From an uncultured bacterium (lineage in GTDB: Bacteria > Actinomycetota > Coriobacteriia > Coriobacteriales > Coriobacteriaceae), in the NCBI GenBank assembly GCA_905215525.1, contig CAJMQJ010000007.1, positions 62,001-126,000 on the forward strand: a stretch of 64,000 nucleotides of DNA. Reading direction: 5' to 3'. A program made the position numbers and the translations under genes. Positions 13,755 through 22,011 of this stretch are shown in pieces. Below the pieces are notes generated by a model. The model saw only the letters and a list, made by a program, of their open reading frames with translations. It ran no database searches and was not told the origin of the DNA. How positions within the stretch are numbered: position 1 is the first letter of the stretch; each line of letters starts with the position of its first letter.

Positions 13755-14582
13755 CTATCGCGCCTGCTCGGATACGCACAAGGACACCCCCATGAGCACG
13801 TCAATTTCGAGCCAACTCGCAACCGCACAATGAACTAGCAAAAGCAGCATATAAGCAAACGCCCCATAATAAAGTCCCTCATGTACAAGCGCCGTCACTG
13901 AAAGTGCCGACGGCAGCGCCGCACTCGAAACTACCCATCCAACAAGAACCTGGATAGCGCAACTTGCAACCAGGTTCCATGCCACCAGCAGCGTTGCGGG
14001 ACGCGCGATTTCCCTGCAGGAGGAACGAAGCACCGTGACCGAACGCATGATGTAGCGTGGTGCAAACCGAATGCCTCGTAGTCCCCTCTGCTCCACGTCC
14101 GCATCTTCAATTAACACGAATACGAACGACGCGGAAAGAAGCGTCACGATTACTGCCACCACAAGCGAGCACAACACCCCGAGCTGGCTGCTCGCAAGCG
14201 AGGCAAAGACTACAATTGCCGATAAAATCAAGTGAACCAAATAAATTAGCAGCGCCCCAGAAATCTGGAGGGGAACCGTCGAGGCCAAGAGATAAACCGG
14301 AGGGGTTCGAGCAGGTTGCACCGTCTCTTTGGACCGGTCGACGGCAAATAATGAAAAAGCCACATTCGATAGAAGCAGGTTTAAAAAGGCCGCGACCACA
14401 GTGCAAATAAGCGTAATGGACGGATTGATATAGGCGAGCTCAGTTGCAACGTTTGATACACCAATTTGAAGCGCGCTCATAACAAACAAGGGGATATATA
14501 ACGCCATCGTGCAGCCACTCCGGCATCCCTTCGCCCGATCGCCCGATTCCAGAAAGACATTGAAGTTCTCTCGCAAGTTCAC
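13755..14582 (-). CDS. Uncharacterised multi-pass membrane protein
   Basis: I do not recognise this 275-aa protein. It has about six hydrophobic segments, with a charged loop (FAVDRSKETVQP) after the second and another (EDADVEQRGLRG, then RYIMRSVTVLRSSCREIARP) in the middle. The layout resembles small bacterial membrane proteins that accompany transporters or glycosidases. The start is a GTG with a poor ribosome site; an internal ATG (MALYIPLFV) preceded by GGAG is an alternative. It lies downstream of the GH4 gene in the same direction with a 90-base gap, so it may be its operon partner. Codon use looks less GC-biased than in neighbouring housekeeping genes. Confidence 0.6.
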   Translation of the reverse strand: MNLRENFNVFLESGDRAKGCRSGCTMALYIPLFVMSALQIGVSNVATELAYINPSITLICTVVAAFLNLLLSNVAFSLFAVDRSKETVQPARTPPVYLLASTVPLQISGALLIYLVHLILSAIVVFASLASSQLGVLCSLVVAVIVTLLSASFVFVLIEDADVEQRGLRGIRFAPRYIMRSVTVLRSSCREIARPATLLVAWNLVASCAIQVLVGWVVSSAALPSALSVTALVHEGLYYGAFAYMLLLLVHCAVASWLEIDVLMGVSLCVSEQAR

Positions 14583-14672
14583 TCTATACCCGTTTTCTTA
14601 CTAGGCAGGGCGAACGAGCGCCAATATAAACGCCGGTCCGCCCATCCATGATTTCTAGTTTTAACGTCCAGA

Positions 14673-16046
14673 CTAGTCTGTCCAGCCGTCGATGTAGTCG
14701 CGGTTAAGCTCAAAGTACTGCGCGGCGATATCTTTCGCCAAGGAGTACGAATTAACGAGCGGGTGCATCGCGAGGCTCTCGACAATGTCGCGCTTCGATC
14801 GGTTAACGATGCCACGCGCCACGGTGCGCTCGTAGTACTTGACGCGACGAATCAATTCGAGGTTTCCCGCGGGCACAGAATCGGCTTCGACGCGATGCGG
14901 TACACAGCCATCGGTGGAGATATCGCACGTTGACTCAATGACATCTGTATCGAGAAGGCCGGGGATGGCGCCATTGTTGGGGGTGCACAGGATCATCTGC
15001 TGCGTCTTGCCAGAGCGAGCAATATCCATGAAACGGAGCGCGACACCTGCGTATCCGCCAGCATCTTTGCCGTACACGTCAAACGTCCACGGCTTGTCGC
15101 GATGAATACCCGTCTCGGCCGCCATGTAATTGTTTTCGCGCATTCCGTACCACTTCTCAAAGCACGCGAGGCCTTTTTCGAAGTCGTTCTCAATATCGAT
15201 AGATGCAAGCTCGCTCGTCATTTCTCGATTAATTTCTTCAATTAGTTCGCCGCGCGTCTGGGGCGAAGAGAGAACGTTGGCAACGGCGCGCTCGCGATAG
15301 TAGAAATAGTATAGGTACTCATTTGGCACGCATCCGCGATTTAGGACGAGGTCCTTCTCGAAGAACCTAAGATCTGTATGAGCATATGCCCCGTCGTCGT
15401 GGATCAAGTCGGGCATGATGTCCTCGCCGTCAACCGTCACATTGCGGAAGAACGAGAGGTGGTTGAGTCCATAGCACTCGCCCTGAACCGATGCGGGATC
15501 AACGCCTTTATACTCGGCAAACTGATGCAACATGCCCGAGGGGGCATCGCAAATGCCATAAGTAAAATCATAGCCCATATCGCGTAGGGCCTGAGATACG
15601 ACGCCAGCGGGATTAGTAAAGTTAAACACCTTGACGCCCGGCTTTGCGTACTTCTTGATTAACTCGCAATACGAAGCAAGCGCAGGGACGGAGCGCATGG
15701 CAAAAGACACGCCGGCTGCGCCAGTCGTCTCCTGGCCAAGAACCCCATGTGAAAGAGCAATGCGCTCATCGCGAACGCGCATATGGTCCCCACCGACGCG
15801 AATCGTCGTGATCACGTAATCGGCGTCCTTAACGGCCTCGACTGCATCGCCCGTCAGTGAAAAATTAAGCGTGGGGCAAAGCATGCCCGAGACATGGGCG
15901 GCAAGGCCACCGTAGATGCGCAGCTTCTCGGGATCATTGTCCATAAACACAAGTTCATCGATTCCAAGCGATGACGCCTGCTGGGCTATGCTCTTTGCCA
16001 AAAACATGGAGCGGACGCCACCGCCCCCTATGACCGTAAGTTTCAT
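14673..16046 (-). CDS. GH4 family 6-phospho-alpha-glucosidase (probable)
   Basis: This NAD- and metal-dependent glycosidase (457 aa) hydrolyses phosphorylated disaccharides delivered by a PTS. The N-terminal Rossmann loop is VIGGGGVRS; the metal-binding cysteine and histidine lie in YGICDAPSG and GLNHLSFF. In family 4, CD-x-P at this position is typical of 6-phospho-alpha-glucosidases, whereas CN-x-P marks beta enzymes, so an alpha-glucoside such as maltose-6-phosphate is the likely substrate. The start MKLTVIGGGG is chosen because the family begins there and a GGGGG stretch precedes it; the longer in-frame extension is not conserved. It is divergent from an RpiR regulator and near an EIICB permease, the gene set of glv/mal loci. 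Confidence 0.88.
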   Translation of the reverse strand: MKLTVIGGGGVRSMFLAKSIAQQASSLGIDELVFMDNDPEKLRIYGGLAAHVSGMLCPTLNFSLTGDAVEAVKDADYVITTIRVGGDHMRVRDERIALSHGVLGQETTGAAGVSFAMRSVPALASYCELIKKYAKPGVKVFNFTNPAGVVSQALRDMGYDFTYGICDAPSGMLHQFAEYKGVDPASVQGECYGLNHLSFFRNVTVDGEDIMPDLIHDDGAYAHTDLRFFEKDLVLNRGCVPNEYLYYFYYRERAVANVLSSPQTRGELIEEINREMTSELASIDIENDFEKGLACFEKWYGMRENNYMAAETGIHRDKPWTFDVYGKDAGGYAGVALRFMDIARSGKTQQMILCTPNNGAIPGLLDTDVIESTCDISTDGCVPHRVEADSVPAGNLELIRRVKYYERTVARGIVNRSKRDIVESLAMHPLVNSYSLAKDIAAQYFELNRDYIDGWTD

Positions 16047-16095
16047 ATCGAAACCCCCAATTAGCACATTCAATATTGCATGGTTCGCCTGTGTA

Positions 16096-16110
16096 TGGAT
16101 ATTGTATCCA
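16096..16110. promoter_or_regulatory. Candidate operator between GH4 gene and RpiR gene
   Basis: A perfect palindrome TGGATA-TTG-TATCCA lies in the 175-base divergent gap. Its position suits a site for the RpiR regulator or for a catabolite regulator. The nearby GGCCGCTTCC and GGAAGCGGCC form a second, wider inverted pair. Confidence 0.5.
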
Positions 16111-16221
16111 GCATGGAGGGCCGCTTCCCGCCCCGGCTGCAAGGCAGGAAAGGAATTCCCCAAGGAGTTATTATTTACGCAACGGAAGCGGCCGCACACG
16201 TCCGGCGGGAAGGGAGCACCG

Positions 16222-16974
16222 ATGGTTGATAAAAAGCAGATTTCCAAGCTCTACTCAGCCGCAAAGCTATCCGAAACCGAGCAAAGCGTACTCGAATACC
16301 TACTCAACAATATCGACACCCTCGATGATATTGGCATAAAACCCGTCGCCATGGCATGCTTTACCAGCATGACGACAGTCATCAGGCTTTCGAAAAAGCT
16401 CGGCTACCGTGGCTACCGCGAAATGATGTACGATCTCAAGCACCTTCAGCATGTCTCCCGCGAAATGAATCAATCACTCAAAGACAGTAGCGTCCACTTC
16501 GTATGCCACACCGGAGATGTAGACGTATTCATCGCCGCCCTGCATCGCAACAGAATGATCGGAGTAAACGGAGAGGGCTTCTCACGCATCGTCGCGCAGT
16601 ACATGGCGACCAAGCTCGTTGGACTTGGCTTTTTGGCCGTTATACAGGACTTCCTAGAAACCGATCAGTTTGTCGAATCCAACCGAAATACGCTCAGCTG
16701 CATGATGCTCATATCCAAATCGGGCCAGACAGAAGCCATCCTGGAAACCGCAAGGGCATGCCACGACGCGGGCATTACGACCCTCGCGTTTACCGGCAAC
16801 GAAGACAGCGAGCTCGCCAAGACGGCAGACGCGATCTTTACGATACATGACGATCACCCAATGGATCTTAAGAACGTTAAGCCTAACTGCTTTACCGGAA
16901 GTTGTATTCTCGCATTCGAAGAACTATTGAGTATCTGCCTTGACAATCTAAAACAAGAAGGCTTGGCTCCCTAA
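16222..16974 (+). CDS. MurR/RpiR family transcriptional regulator
   Basis: The 250-aa protein has an N-terminal helix-turn-helix of the RpiR type (SETEQSVLEYLLNNIDTL, then FTSMTTVIRLSKKLGYRGYREM) and a C-terminal SIS sugar-phosphate-binding domain with SCMMLISKSGQTEAIL and AFTGNEDSELAKTAD. It probably senses a phosphorylated sugar and controls the divergent GH4 gene and the convergent PTS permease gene. The start MVDKKQ has AAGGGAG upstream; a longer in-frame version would read into the GH4 promoter. The combination GH4, RpiR and EIICB matches the Bacillus glvARC (malARP) locus in content. Confidence 0.88.
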   Translation: MVDKKQISKLYSAAKLSETEQSVLEYLLNNIDTLDDIGIKPVAMACFTSMTTVIRLSKKLGYRGYREMMYDLKHLQHVSREMNQSLKDSSVHFVCHTGDVDVFIAALHRNRMIGVNGEGFSRIVAQYMATKLVGLGFLAVIQDFLETDQFVESNRNTLSCMMLISKSGQTEAILETARACHDAGITTLAFTGNEDSELAKTADAIFTIHDDHPMDLKNVKPNCFTGSCILAFEELLSICLDNLKQEGLAP

Positions 16975-16997
16975 ATCATGCGATAGGAAGCCAAGCC
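16950..16997 (-). terminator. Terminator of the PTS gene, between convergent genes
   Basis: GGCTTGGCT and AGCCAAGCC form a hairpin that overlaps the last codons of the RpiR gene. On the minus strand it is followed by TTCTTGTTTT, so it acts mainly on transcripts of the PTS permease gene. Confidence 0.7.
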
Positions 16998-17036
16998 CTG
17001 GAATTGCGCTATGCAATTGAAAGCCACTTGCGCGTT

Positions 17037-18701
17037 TTACTCGTCACCGAGAACTTCGTGCACCTCAGAAGCGACTTCGCCGACACGAGGACCGTAAATG
17101 ACCTGGATTGCCTTGTCGCTCAGGCGGATAACGCCCATAGCTTCAAGATTCTTGGTGAACACCTCGTCGTCTGCAACCTTAGAACCATCCTTGACAATCA
17201 CGCGAAGACGTGAGATGCAGTTGTCAAGATCATCAATGTTGTCGGCTCCACCAAGCGCTTCGACAATGCCAACAGCAAGCGCGCTGTCCTTGGTCGCACG
17301 GCCCTGGACTGCCTTCTCGGGAGTGCTATCAGACTCGCCCTTTGCCTCAGCGGCCTTTGCCTCGAACTCGGCTCTGCTGTTGATCAACTCAATATCGTCA
17401 CCATCGTCTCGACCGGGCGTCTTGATATCGAACTTAGTAATAAAGAACCGGAAGAGGAAGAAAGCTGCCAGGAAAAAGGCGGGGAGCAGAATAAGGTACG
17501 GAAGCAGATTAAGCTTCTCGGGGCGGAATAAGAATGGGATCAGATCCTTGATATTTCCCTGGTACACCGAAACGCCCATTGCCTCCGAGAGAACTTCACC
17601 CAGTCCGGAAAGCGGAGCGTAAACGCCAAAGTAGAGCCAGGGGGCGGCAAACAGGAACGTAAAGAGAATAGGCTCCGTAACGCCAAAGAAAACAGTCGAA
17701 ATCACTGTGGGGATTAAAAGACCAGCAACCTTCTTGCGGTTCTGGGGCTTGGCACAAGACCACATAGCAAGGGCGATGCCCGGGAACAACGCGTAATCGT
17801 TAATGCCATAGCCAGCCATGAAGGCCCTAACCAAGAGCTTGTCGCTACTGGGAGAAGCGAGCTGTGCAAGCTGAATAGCGCTATTGCCCACCACGCGCGT
17901 TCCGTCGACGACCATGGAGCCGCCAAGCTCAGTCCAATACATGGGCGTCTCGAGCAGCGGATGCAAGCCAAACGGCACAAGGCTCTCGAGCACCCAGCGA
18001 TAGACAAACGTACCGACCAGACCGGAGCCTTTCACGAACGTCGCAATACCCGAGAAGCATCCACCGATGACGGGCCAAACGAAGTACATGATGCCGCCCA
18101 GGACGCCACCGGCGACCAGCGATACAATGGGAACCGTTCGACTGCCCGCAAAAAACGCCAGCGCCGTTGGAAGCTTGGTCTTGTAAAAACGGCCGGTGAT
18201 CCAGGCGACCAGGCAGCCCACGATAATGCCGCCAAAGACACCAGAGCTGTAGCCAAAAAAGCCGAGCGAGGTAGTGTAGAGTGCGGACTGCTCACTCGCC
18301 TGAATGGACGTAAGGCCGACCTTCTGAAGAGCTTCCACCGTTGTATTGTCGGCAGCCAAGCCAGCTGCTCCAAGCAGAATCTCAACCGTCTTGAGCATGG
18401 TGAGATAGCAGACAAGGGCAGAAAAGGCAGCCCAGCCCTTCTCTTTGCGAGACAAGGAGAAGGCGCAGCCGACGGCAAACAAAACACCGAGGTTTCCAAT
18501 GATTACCTCGCCGAGACCCTTAAATACCGAGAAGAACGTAAAGAGCGGCGAAGCGGCATACCAGTCCCAATTAACGCCAAGGGACACAAGGGTCAGTTCG
18601 GTCGTAAAAACGCTACCGATACCCAAAAAGAGACCGGAAATGGCAATGAGCGTAATCGGAACGAGCATTGCCTTTCCGAACGATTGGAATTTTTCTTTCA
18701 T
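17037..18701 (-). CDS. PTS EIICB permease, glucose/alpha-glucoside type
   Basis: This membrane protein (554 aa) imports and phosphorylates a sugar. The N-terminal EIIC part has about ten membrane segments and the substrate-site block PFGLHPLLETPMYW. After a charged linker the C-terminal EIIB domain carries the phosphorylated cysteine in LDNCISRLRV. No EIIA domain is present, so the phosphate must come from another protein, plausibly the EIIA-Glc encoded at 26.7 kb. The start MKEKFQSFGK follows GAGGAGGG; the longer in-frame extension is not conserved. Its association with a GH4 enzyme of CD-x-P type points to maltose or another alpha-glucoside. Confidence 0.9.
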   Translation of the reverse strand: MKEKFQSFGKAMLVPITLIAISGLFLGIGSVFTTELTLVSLGVNWDWYAASPLFTFFSVFKGLGEVIIGNLGVLFAVGCAFSLSRKEKGWAAFSALVCYLTMLKTVEILLGAAGLAADNTTVEALQKVGLTSIQASEQSALYTTSLGFFGYSSGVFGGIIVGCLVAWITGRFYKTKLPTALAFFAGSRTVPIVSLVAGGVLGGIMYFVWPVIGGCFSGIATFVKGSGLVGTFVYRWVLESLVPFGLHPLLETPMYWTELGGSMVVDGTRVVGNSAIQLAQLASPSSDKLLVRAFMAGYGINDYALFPGIALAMWSCAKPQNRKKVAGLLIPTVISTVFFGVTEPILFTFLFAAPWLYFGVYAPLSGLGEVLSEAMGVSVYQGNIKDLIPFLFRPEKLNLLPYLILLPAFFLAAFFLFRFFITKFDIKTPGRDDGDDIELINSRAEFEAKAAEAKGESDSTPEKAVQGRATKDSALAVGIVEALGGADNIDDLDNCISRLRVIVKDGSKVADDEVFTKNLEAMGVIRLSDKAIQVIYGPRVGEVASEVHEVLGDE

Positions 18702-19015
18702 CAATTCCCTCCTCAATGAGCCTCTACAAACGACTATTGCACCCCACGTCCCCACACAGGCGAAACGGAAGACATGTTCGGCAATAGACACAAAGTGATT
18801 GTAGAAAGGGGCACACAAAATGCGCATCGGCATCGCGTAATGCGGTTAAATCGACCGACGATTGCAAGTATTTACGAATCCGTAAACGGCAGCAAATAGG
18901 CAGCGAACGGCAACCTGCAGCGTAGGACAGTCCCCGCAGGCCGACAATTACCGGTATTTTGGCTCATATTTATTGAATTGTTGCTCGCCCAAAAGCGCGG
19001 AGCATCAACGCGCCC
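18702..19015. promoter_or_regulatory. Regulatory gap upstream of the PTS gene
   Basis: This 314-base gap has no gene. It holds a 16-base palindrome TTTACG-AATC-CGTAAA at 18871-18886, about 170 bases before the PTS start, which is a candidate operator. I see no convincing -35/-10 pair. Confidence 0.4.
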
Positions 19016-21376
19016 CTAAGCCAACCCCAGCAATATGCCCGCCGAATGCACGACAAACGCCACGATCCAGGCGACCGTCACCTGAAACGCGAACACGGCA
19101 ACGGCATAGCGCGCGCCCAACTCGCTCTTGACGGCGCCGATGGACGCCACGCAAGGCGGGTACAGCAGCGTAAAGACCAAGAACACGTAGGCGGTAAACG
19201 GCGAAAACATGGCTGACAGTGCCGCGGGAGAGGTTGCGCCCAAAAGCACCGTGAGCGTCGAGATGACGCTCTCTTTGGCAATAAGTCCCGTGACGAGCGC
19301 CGTGGATGCACGCCAGTCGCCAAAACCGAGCGGGGCCAACACCGGCGCGATGATGCTACCCAGACCGGCAAGCAAGCTTTGCGACTGATCGGCGACCACA
19401 TTAAAGCGAATGTCGAACGTCTGAAGGAACCAGATGACCACGGTAGCGGCAAAGATGATGGTGAAGGCCTTGGTGATAAAGTCCTTTGCCTTATCCCATG
19501 CCAGCATCACCGTCGTCTTGACGCTCGGCAGGCGGTAGTTGGGAAGCTCCATGATAAACGGTACCGGGTCGCCCTTAAATGCCGTGCGATTGAGCACCAA
19601 AGCCGCGATGCAACCGACCGCGATGCCGATCAGATAGAGCGAGACCATGGCGGGTACCGTCGCCTGCGGGAAAAACGCCCCGCACAGCAGACCGTAGACC
19701 GGCAACTTGGCCGAGCAGCTCATGAACGGCGTGAGCATGACCGTCATCTTGCGGTCGTGCTCGGATGGGAGCGTACGGGTCGACATGATAGCCGGCACGG
19801 TGCAGCCAAAACCAACGAGCATGGGCACGAAGCTGCGGCCCGACAGACCAAAGCGGCGCAGCACCTTATCCATGACAAAGGCCACACGCGCCATGTAGCC
19901 GGAGTCTTCCAGAATGGAGAGGAACAAGAAGAGCACGACGATGATCGGCAGGAAGGCCAGCACGCTGCCCACGCCCGTAAGCACGCCGTCGACAGCCAGC
20001 GAGCGCACCACATCGTTGGTGCCGAACGCTTTGAGACCCGCATCGGCCGAGGCGATGATGGCAGCGATGCCGTCCTCCATGAGTCCCTGCAACGCCGCGC
20101 CGATCACGCCAAACGTCAGCCAAAAAACGAGGCCCATGATCACCAGGAACGCCGGGATGGCCGTATAGCGACCCGTCAGGATGCGGTCGATCTTGACGGA
20201 GCGCACGTGCTCGCGGCTCTCGTGCGGCTTGACGACGCAACGCCCGCACACGTCGCCGATAAAGCTAAAGCGCATATCGGCCAGCGCGGACAGGCGATCG
20301 GTGCCGGCCTCGCCCTCCATCTGGGTAATGATGTGCTCGATGGCGTCGAGTTCGTTGCGATCCAGGTGAAGTGCCTCGGTTACCAGCTCGTCGCCCTCAA
20401 CCAGCTTGGTCGCCGCAAAACGCACCGGAATATGCGCCGTCGCGGCATGGTCCTCGATAAGGTTCGCGATGCCGTGGATGCAGCGATGCAGCGCGCCGCC
20501 GTCCGGGCCATCGGGCGCGCAGAAGTCCAGGCGACCGGGGCGCTCGCGGAACCGCGCCACGTGCAAGGCATGATCAACCAACTCGCCGATGCCCTCGTTG
20601 CGGGCAGCGCTAATGGGGACAACAGGCACGCCCAACAGGCTCTCGAGCAGGTTGACGTCCACGGCGCCGCCGTTGGCCGTCACCTCGTCCATCATGTTGA
20701 GCGCGATGACCATGGGGCGATCGAGCTCCATAAGCTGCAGCGTCAGGTACAAATTGCGCTCGATGTTGGTAGCGTCGATGATGTCGATGATGGCGTCGGG
20801 ATGCTCATCCAGGATAAATTGACGGCTGACGACTTCCTCGCCCGTGTATGGCGACAGCGAATAAATACCAGGTAGGTCGGTGACGCTCGCCTCGGGGTGG
20901 TTACGGATGGCGCCGTCTTTGCGGTCGACCGTCACGCCGGGAAAGTTGCCGACGTGCTGGTTGGAACCCGTCAGCTGGTTGAACAGCGTGGTCTTACCGC
21001 AGTTTTGGTTGCCGGCGAGGGCAAAATGCAGCGGTGCGCCCTCGGGCACAGCCGTCTTTGCCGCACGGGGCGAATACGTCCCCTCGCCGAGTGCCGGGTG
21101 CTCCGTCGTACCGATTGCGGCGTTAACGCGCGGGCCGGTATCGGTGTCGTGCACGCCCACGAGCTCGATGCGCGCGGCATCGTCTTTGCGCAGCGTGAGC
21201 TCGTAGCCACGCAAGCGAATCTCGAGCGGGTCGCCCATGGGGGCGTACTTCATCATGGTGACTTCGGTGCCCGGCGTTAGGCCCATGTCCAAAATATGCT
21301 GTCGGAGTGCCTGATCGTCCGATGCCACCGATGCGACAACGGCGTCCTTTCCAATCTCGAGTGTATCGAGCTTCAC
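19016..21376 (-). CDS. feoB: FeoA-FeoB fusion, ferrous iron transporter
   Basis: This inner-membrane Fe(II) importer has the SH3-like FeoA domain fused to the N-terminus (about residues 1-75: LGLTPGTEVTMM, then GDPLEIRLRGYELTLR). The FeoB GTPase domain follows, with G1 GNQNCGKTTLFNQ, G3 DLPGIYSL and G4 NMMD. The membrane part has the two gate repeats, with GFGCTVPAIMSTRTL in the first. Length is 786 aa. The GTG start is preceded by GGGAGGA at 8 bases; an upstream ATG (MVNINTT) lies before that site and has none of its own. It is a single gene with a candidate metal-regulator operator upstream. Confidence 0.93.
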   Translation of the reverse strand: MKLDTLEIGKDAVVASVASDDQALRQHILDMGLTPGTEVTMMKYAPMGDPLEIRLRGYELTLRKDDAARIELVGVHDTDTGPRVNAAIGTTEHPALGEGTYSPRAAKTAVPEGAPLHFALAGNQNCGKTTLFNQLTGSNQHVGNFPGVTVDRKDGAIRNHPEASVTDLPGIYSLSPYTGEEVVSRQFILDEHPDAIIDIIDATNIERNLYLTLQLMELDRPMVIALNMMDEVTANGGAVDVNLLESLLGVPVVPISAARNEGIGELVDHALHVARFRERPGRLDFCAPDGPDGGALHRCIHGIANLIEDHAATAHIPVRFAATKLVEGDELVTEALHLDRNELDAIEHIITQMEGEAGTDRLSALADMRFSFIGDVCGRCVVKPHESREHVRSVKIDRILTGRYTAIPAFLVIMGLVFWLTFGVIGAALQGLMEDGIAAIIASADAGLKAFGTNDVVRSLAVDGVLTGVGSVLAFLPIIVVLFLFLSILEDSGYMARVAFVMDKVLRRFGLSGRSFVPMLVGFGCTVPAIMSTRTLPSEHDRKMTVMLTPFMSCSAKLPVYGLLCGAFFPQATVPAMVSLYLIGIAVGCIAALVLNRTAFKGDPVPFIMELPNYRLPSVKTTVMLAWDKAKDFITKAFTIIFAATVVIWFLQTFDIRFNVVADQSQSLLAGLGSIIAPVLAPLGFGDWRASTALVTGLIAKESVISTLTVLLGATSPAALSAMFSPFTAYVFLVFTLLYPPCVASIGAVKSELGARYAVAVFAFQVTVAWIVAFVVHSAGILLGLA

Positions 21377-21420
21377 GTCCGTGTTCCTCCCCCGGCGCCC
21401 ACAGGGCGTTGTATTTATGT

Positions 21421-21463
21421 TCACCATGGCTAACCGTTTGCCATGGCTAACCAATTTTAACCA
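21421..21463 (-). promoter_or_regulatory. Candidate metalloregulator operator upstream of feoAB
   Basis: CCATGGCTAACC occurs twice, at 21424-21435 and 21441-21452, with a 17-base period; each has a CCATGG core flanked by TT and AA. A third partial copy (AACCATG) follows at 21459. GGTTAGCC half-sites on the minus strand recall DtxR/IdeR-type operators. The sites cover the presumed promoter of feoAB. Confidence 0.5.
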
Positions 21464-21489
21464 TGCATGATAGCGCGAACATGCAACGA

Positions 21490-21745
21490 TGTTCAATCAA
21501 CAGATCGGTGCAGGGGGGATTCTGGGCCATTGCTTCCCAGACGGGCCTGCTGCGGAAACCGAATCCCACTCCGGAACACCTAAACGGGATGGGCTTTCCG
21601 GTTGAGGCATCTAGCGGAAACTGCAGCCCGGAATCGGCGCTCAGACTGGGATGCAATTTCCCAATGGAGCCCTCGGGGAAACTGCGGCCCGGAATCTGCT
21701 CTCGAAACGGGACGCGGTTTCCCCGAGGACCGAAGCAGCCGCCCG
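21490..21745. repeat. Tandem array of three palindromic units of about 61 bases
   Basis: Units starting near 21552, 21614 and 21675 share GGAAACTGCGGCCCGGAATC or a variant, then CGGGATGC, then GTTTCC, so each can fold on itself. The spacing is 61-62 bases. An imperfect further unit with TTCTGGG/CCCAG precedes them at 21520-21550. No gene or CRISPR-like constant repeat is present. The array lies between the feoAB promoter and the terminator of the antiporter unit. Confidence 0.75.
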
Positions 21746-21854
21746 CCCCTCGACAAAATGATCCGTTCCCTCCGTCGCATGCGGAACATCCAAGGAGTGT
21801 CCCAGGGTGCCGGCACAATAGGAACGTCCCCAGCTGCCGGCAGCATTTCGCCGC

Positions 21855-21899
21855 AACAACAAAAGCCCGCGCTGGCAACAAATGTCACCTGCGCGGGCT
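21855..21899 (-). terminator. Terminator of the antiporter operon
   Basis: AGCCCGCGC and GCGCGGGCT form a 9-bp stem, followed on the minus strand by TTTTGTTGTT. It lies about 110 bases after the antiporter stop. Confidence 0.75.
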
Positions 21900-22011
21900 T
21901 GGTGGGCGCTCACAAAGGCACGTTACAGAGACCCACATCAGTTATGGAGTGCCAAGCAGCACCGGCACGCGATGCCCGCCGGCTTACCAAACAATGAAAC
22001 TCGCCATAGTC

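Noticed and set aside
13642..13833. 63-codon plus-strand frame between the exporter and the membrane protein gene
   Set aside because: No ribosome site, overlaps the convergent gene and resembles no family.
21490..21745. CRISPR array
   Set aside because: Units are imperfect palindromes without conserved short repeats separated by unique spacers, and no cas gene is near.
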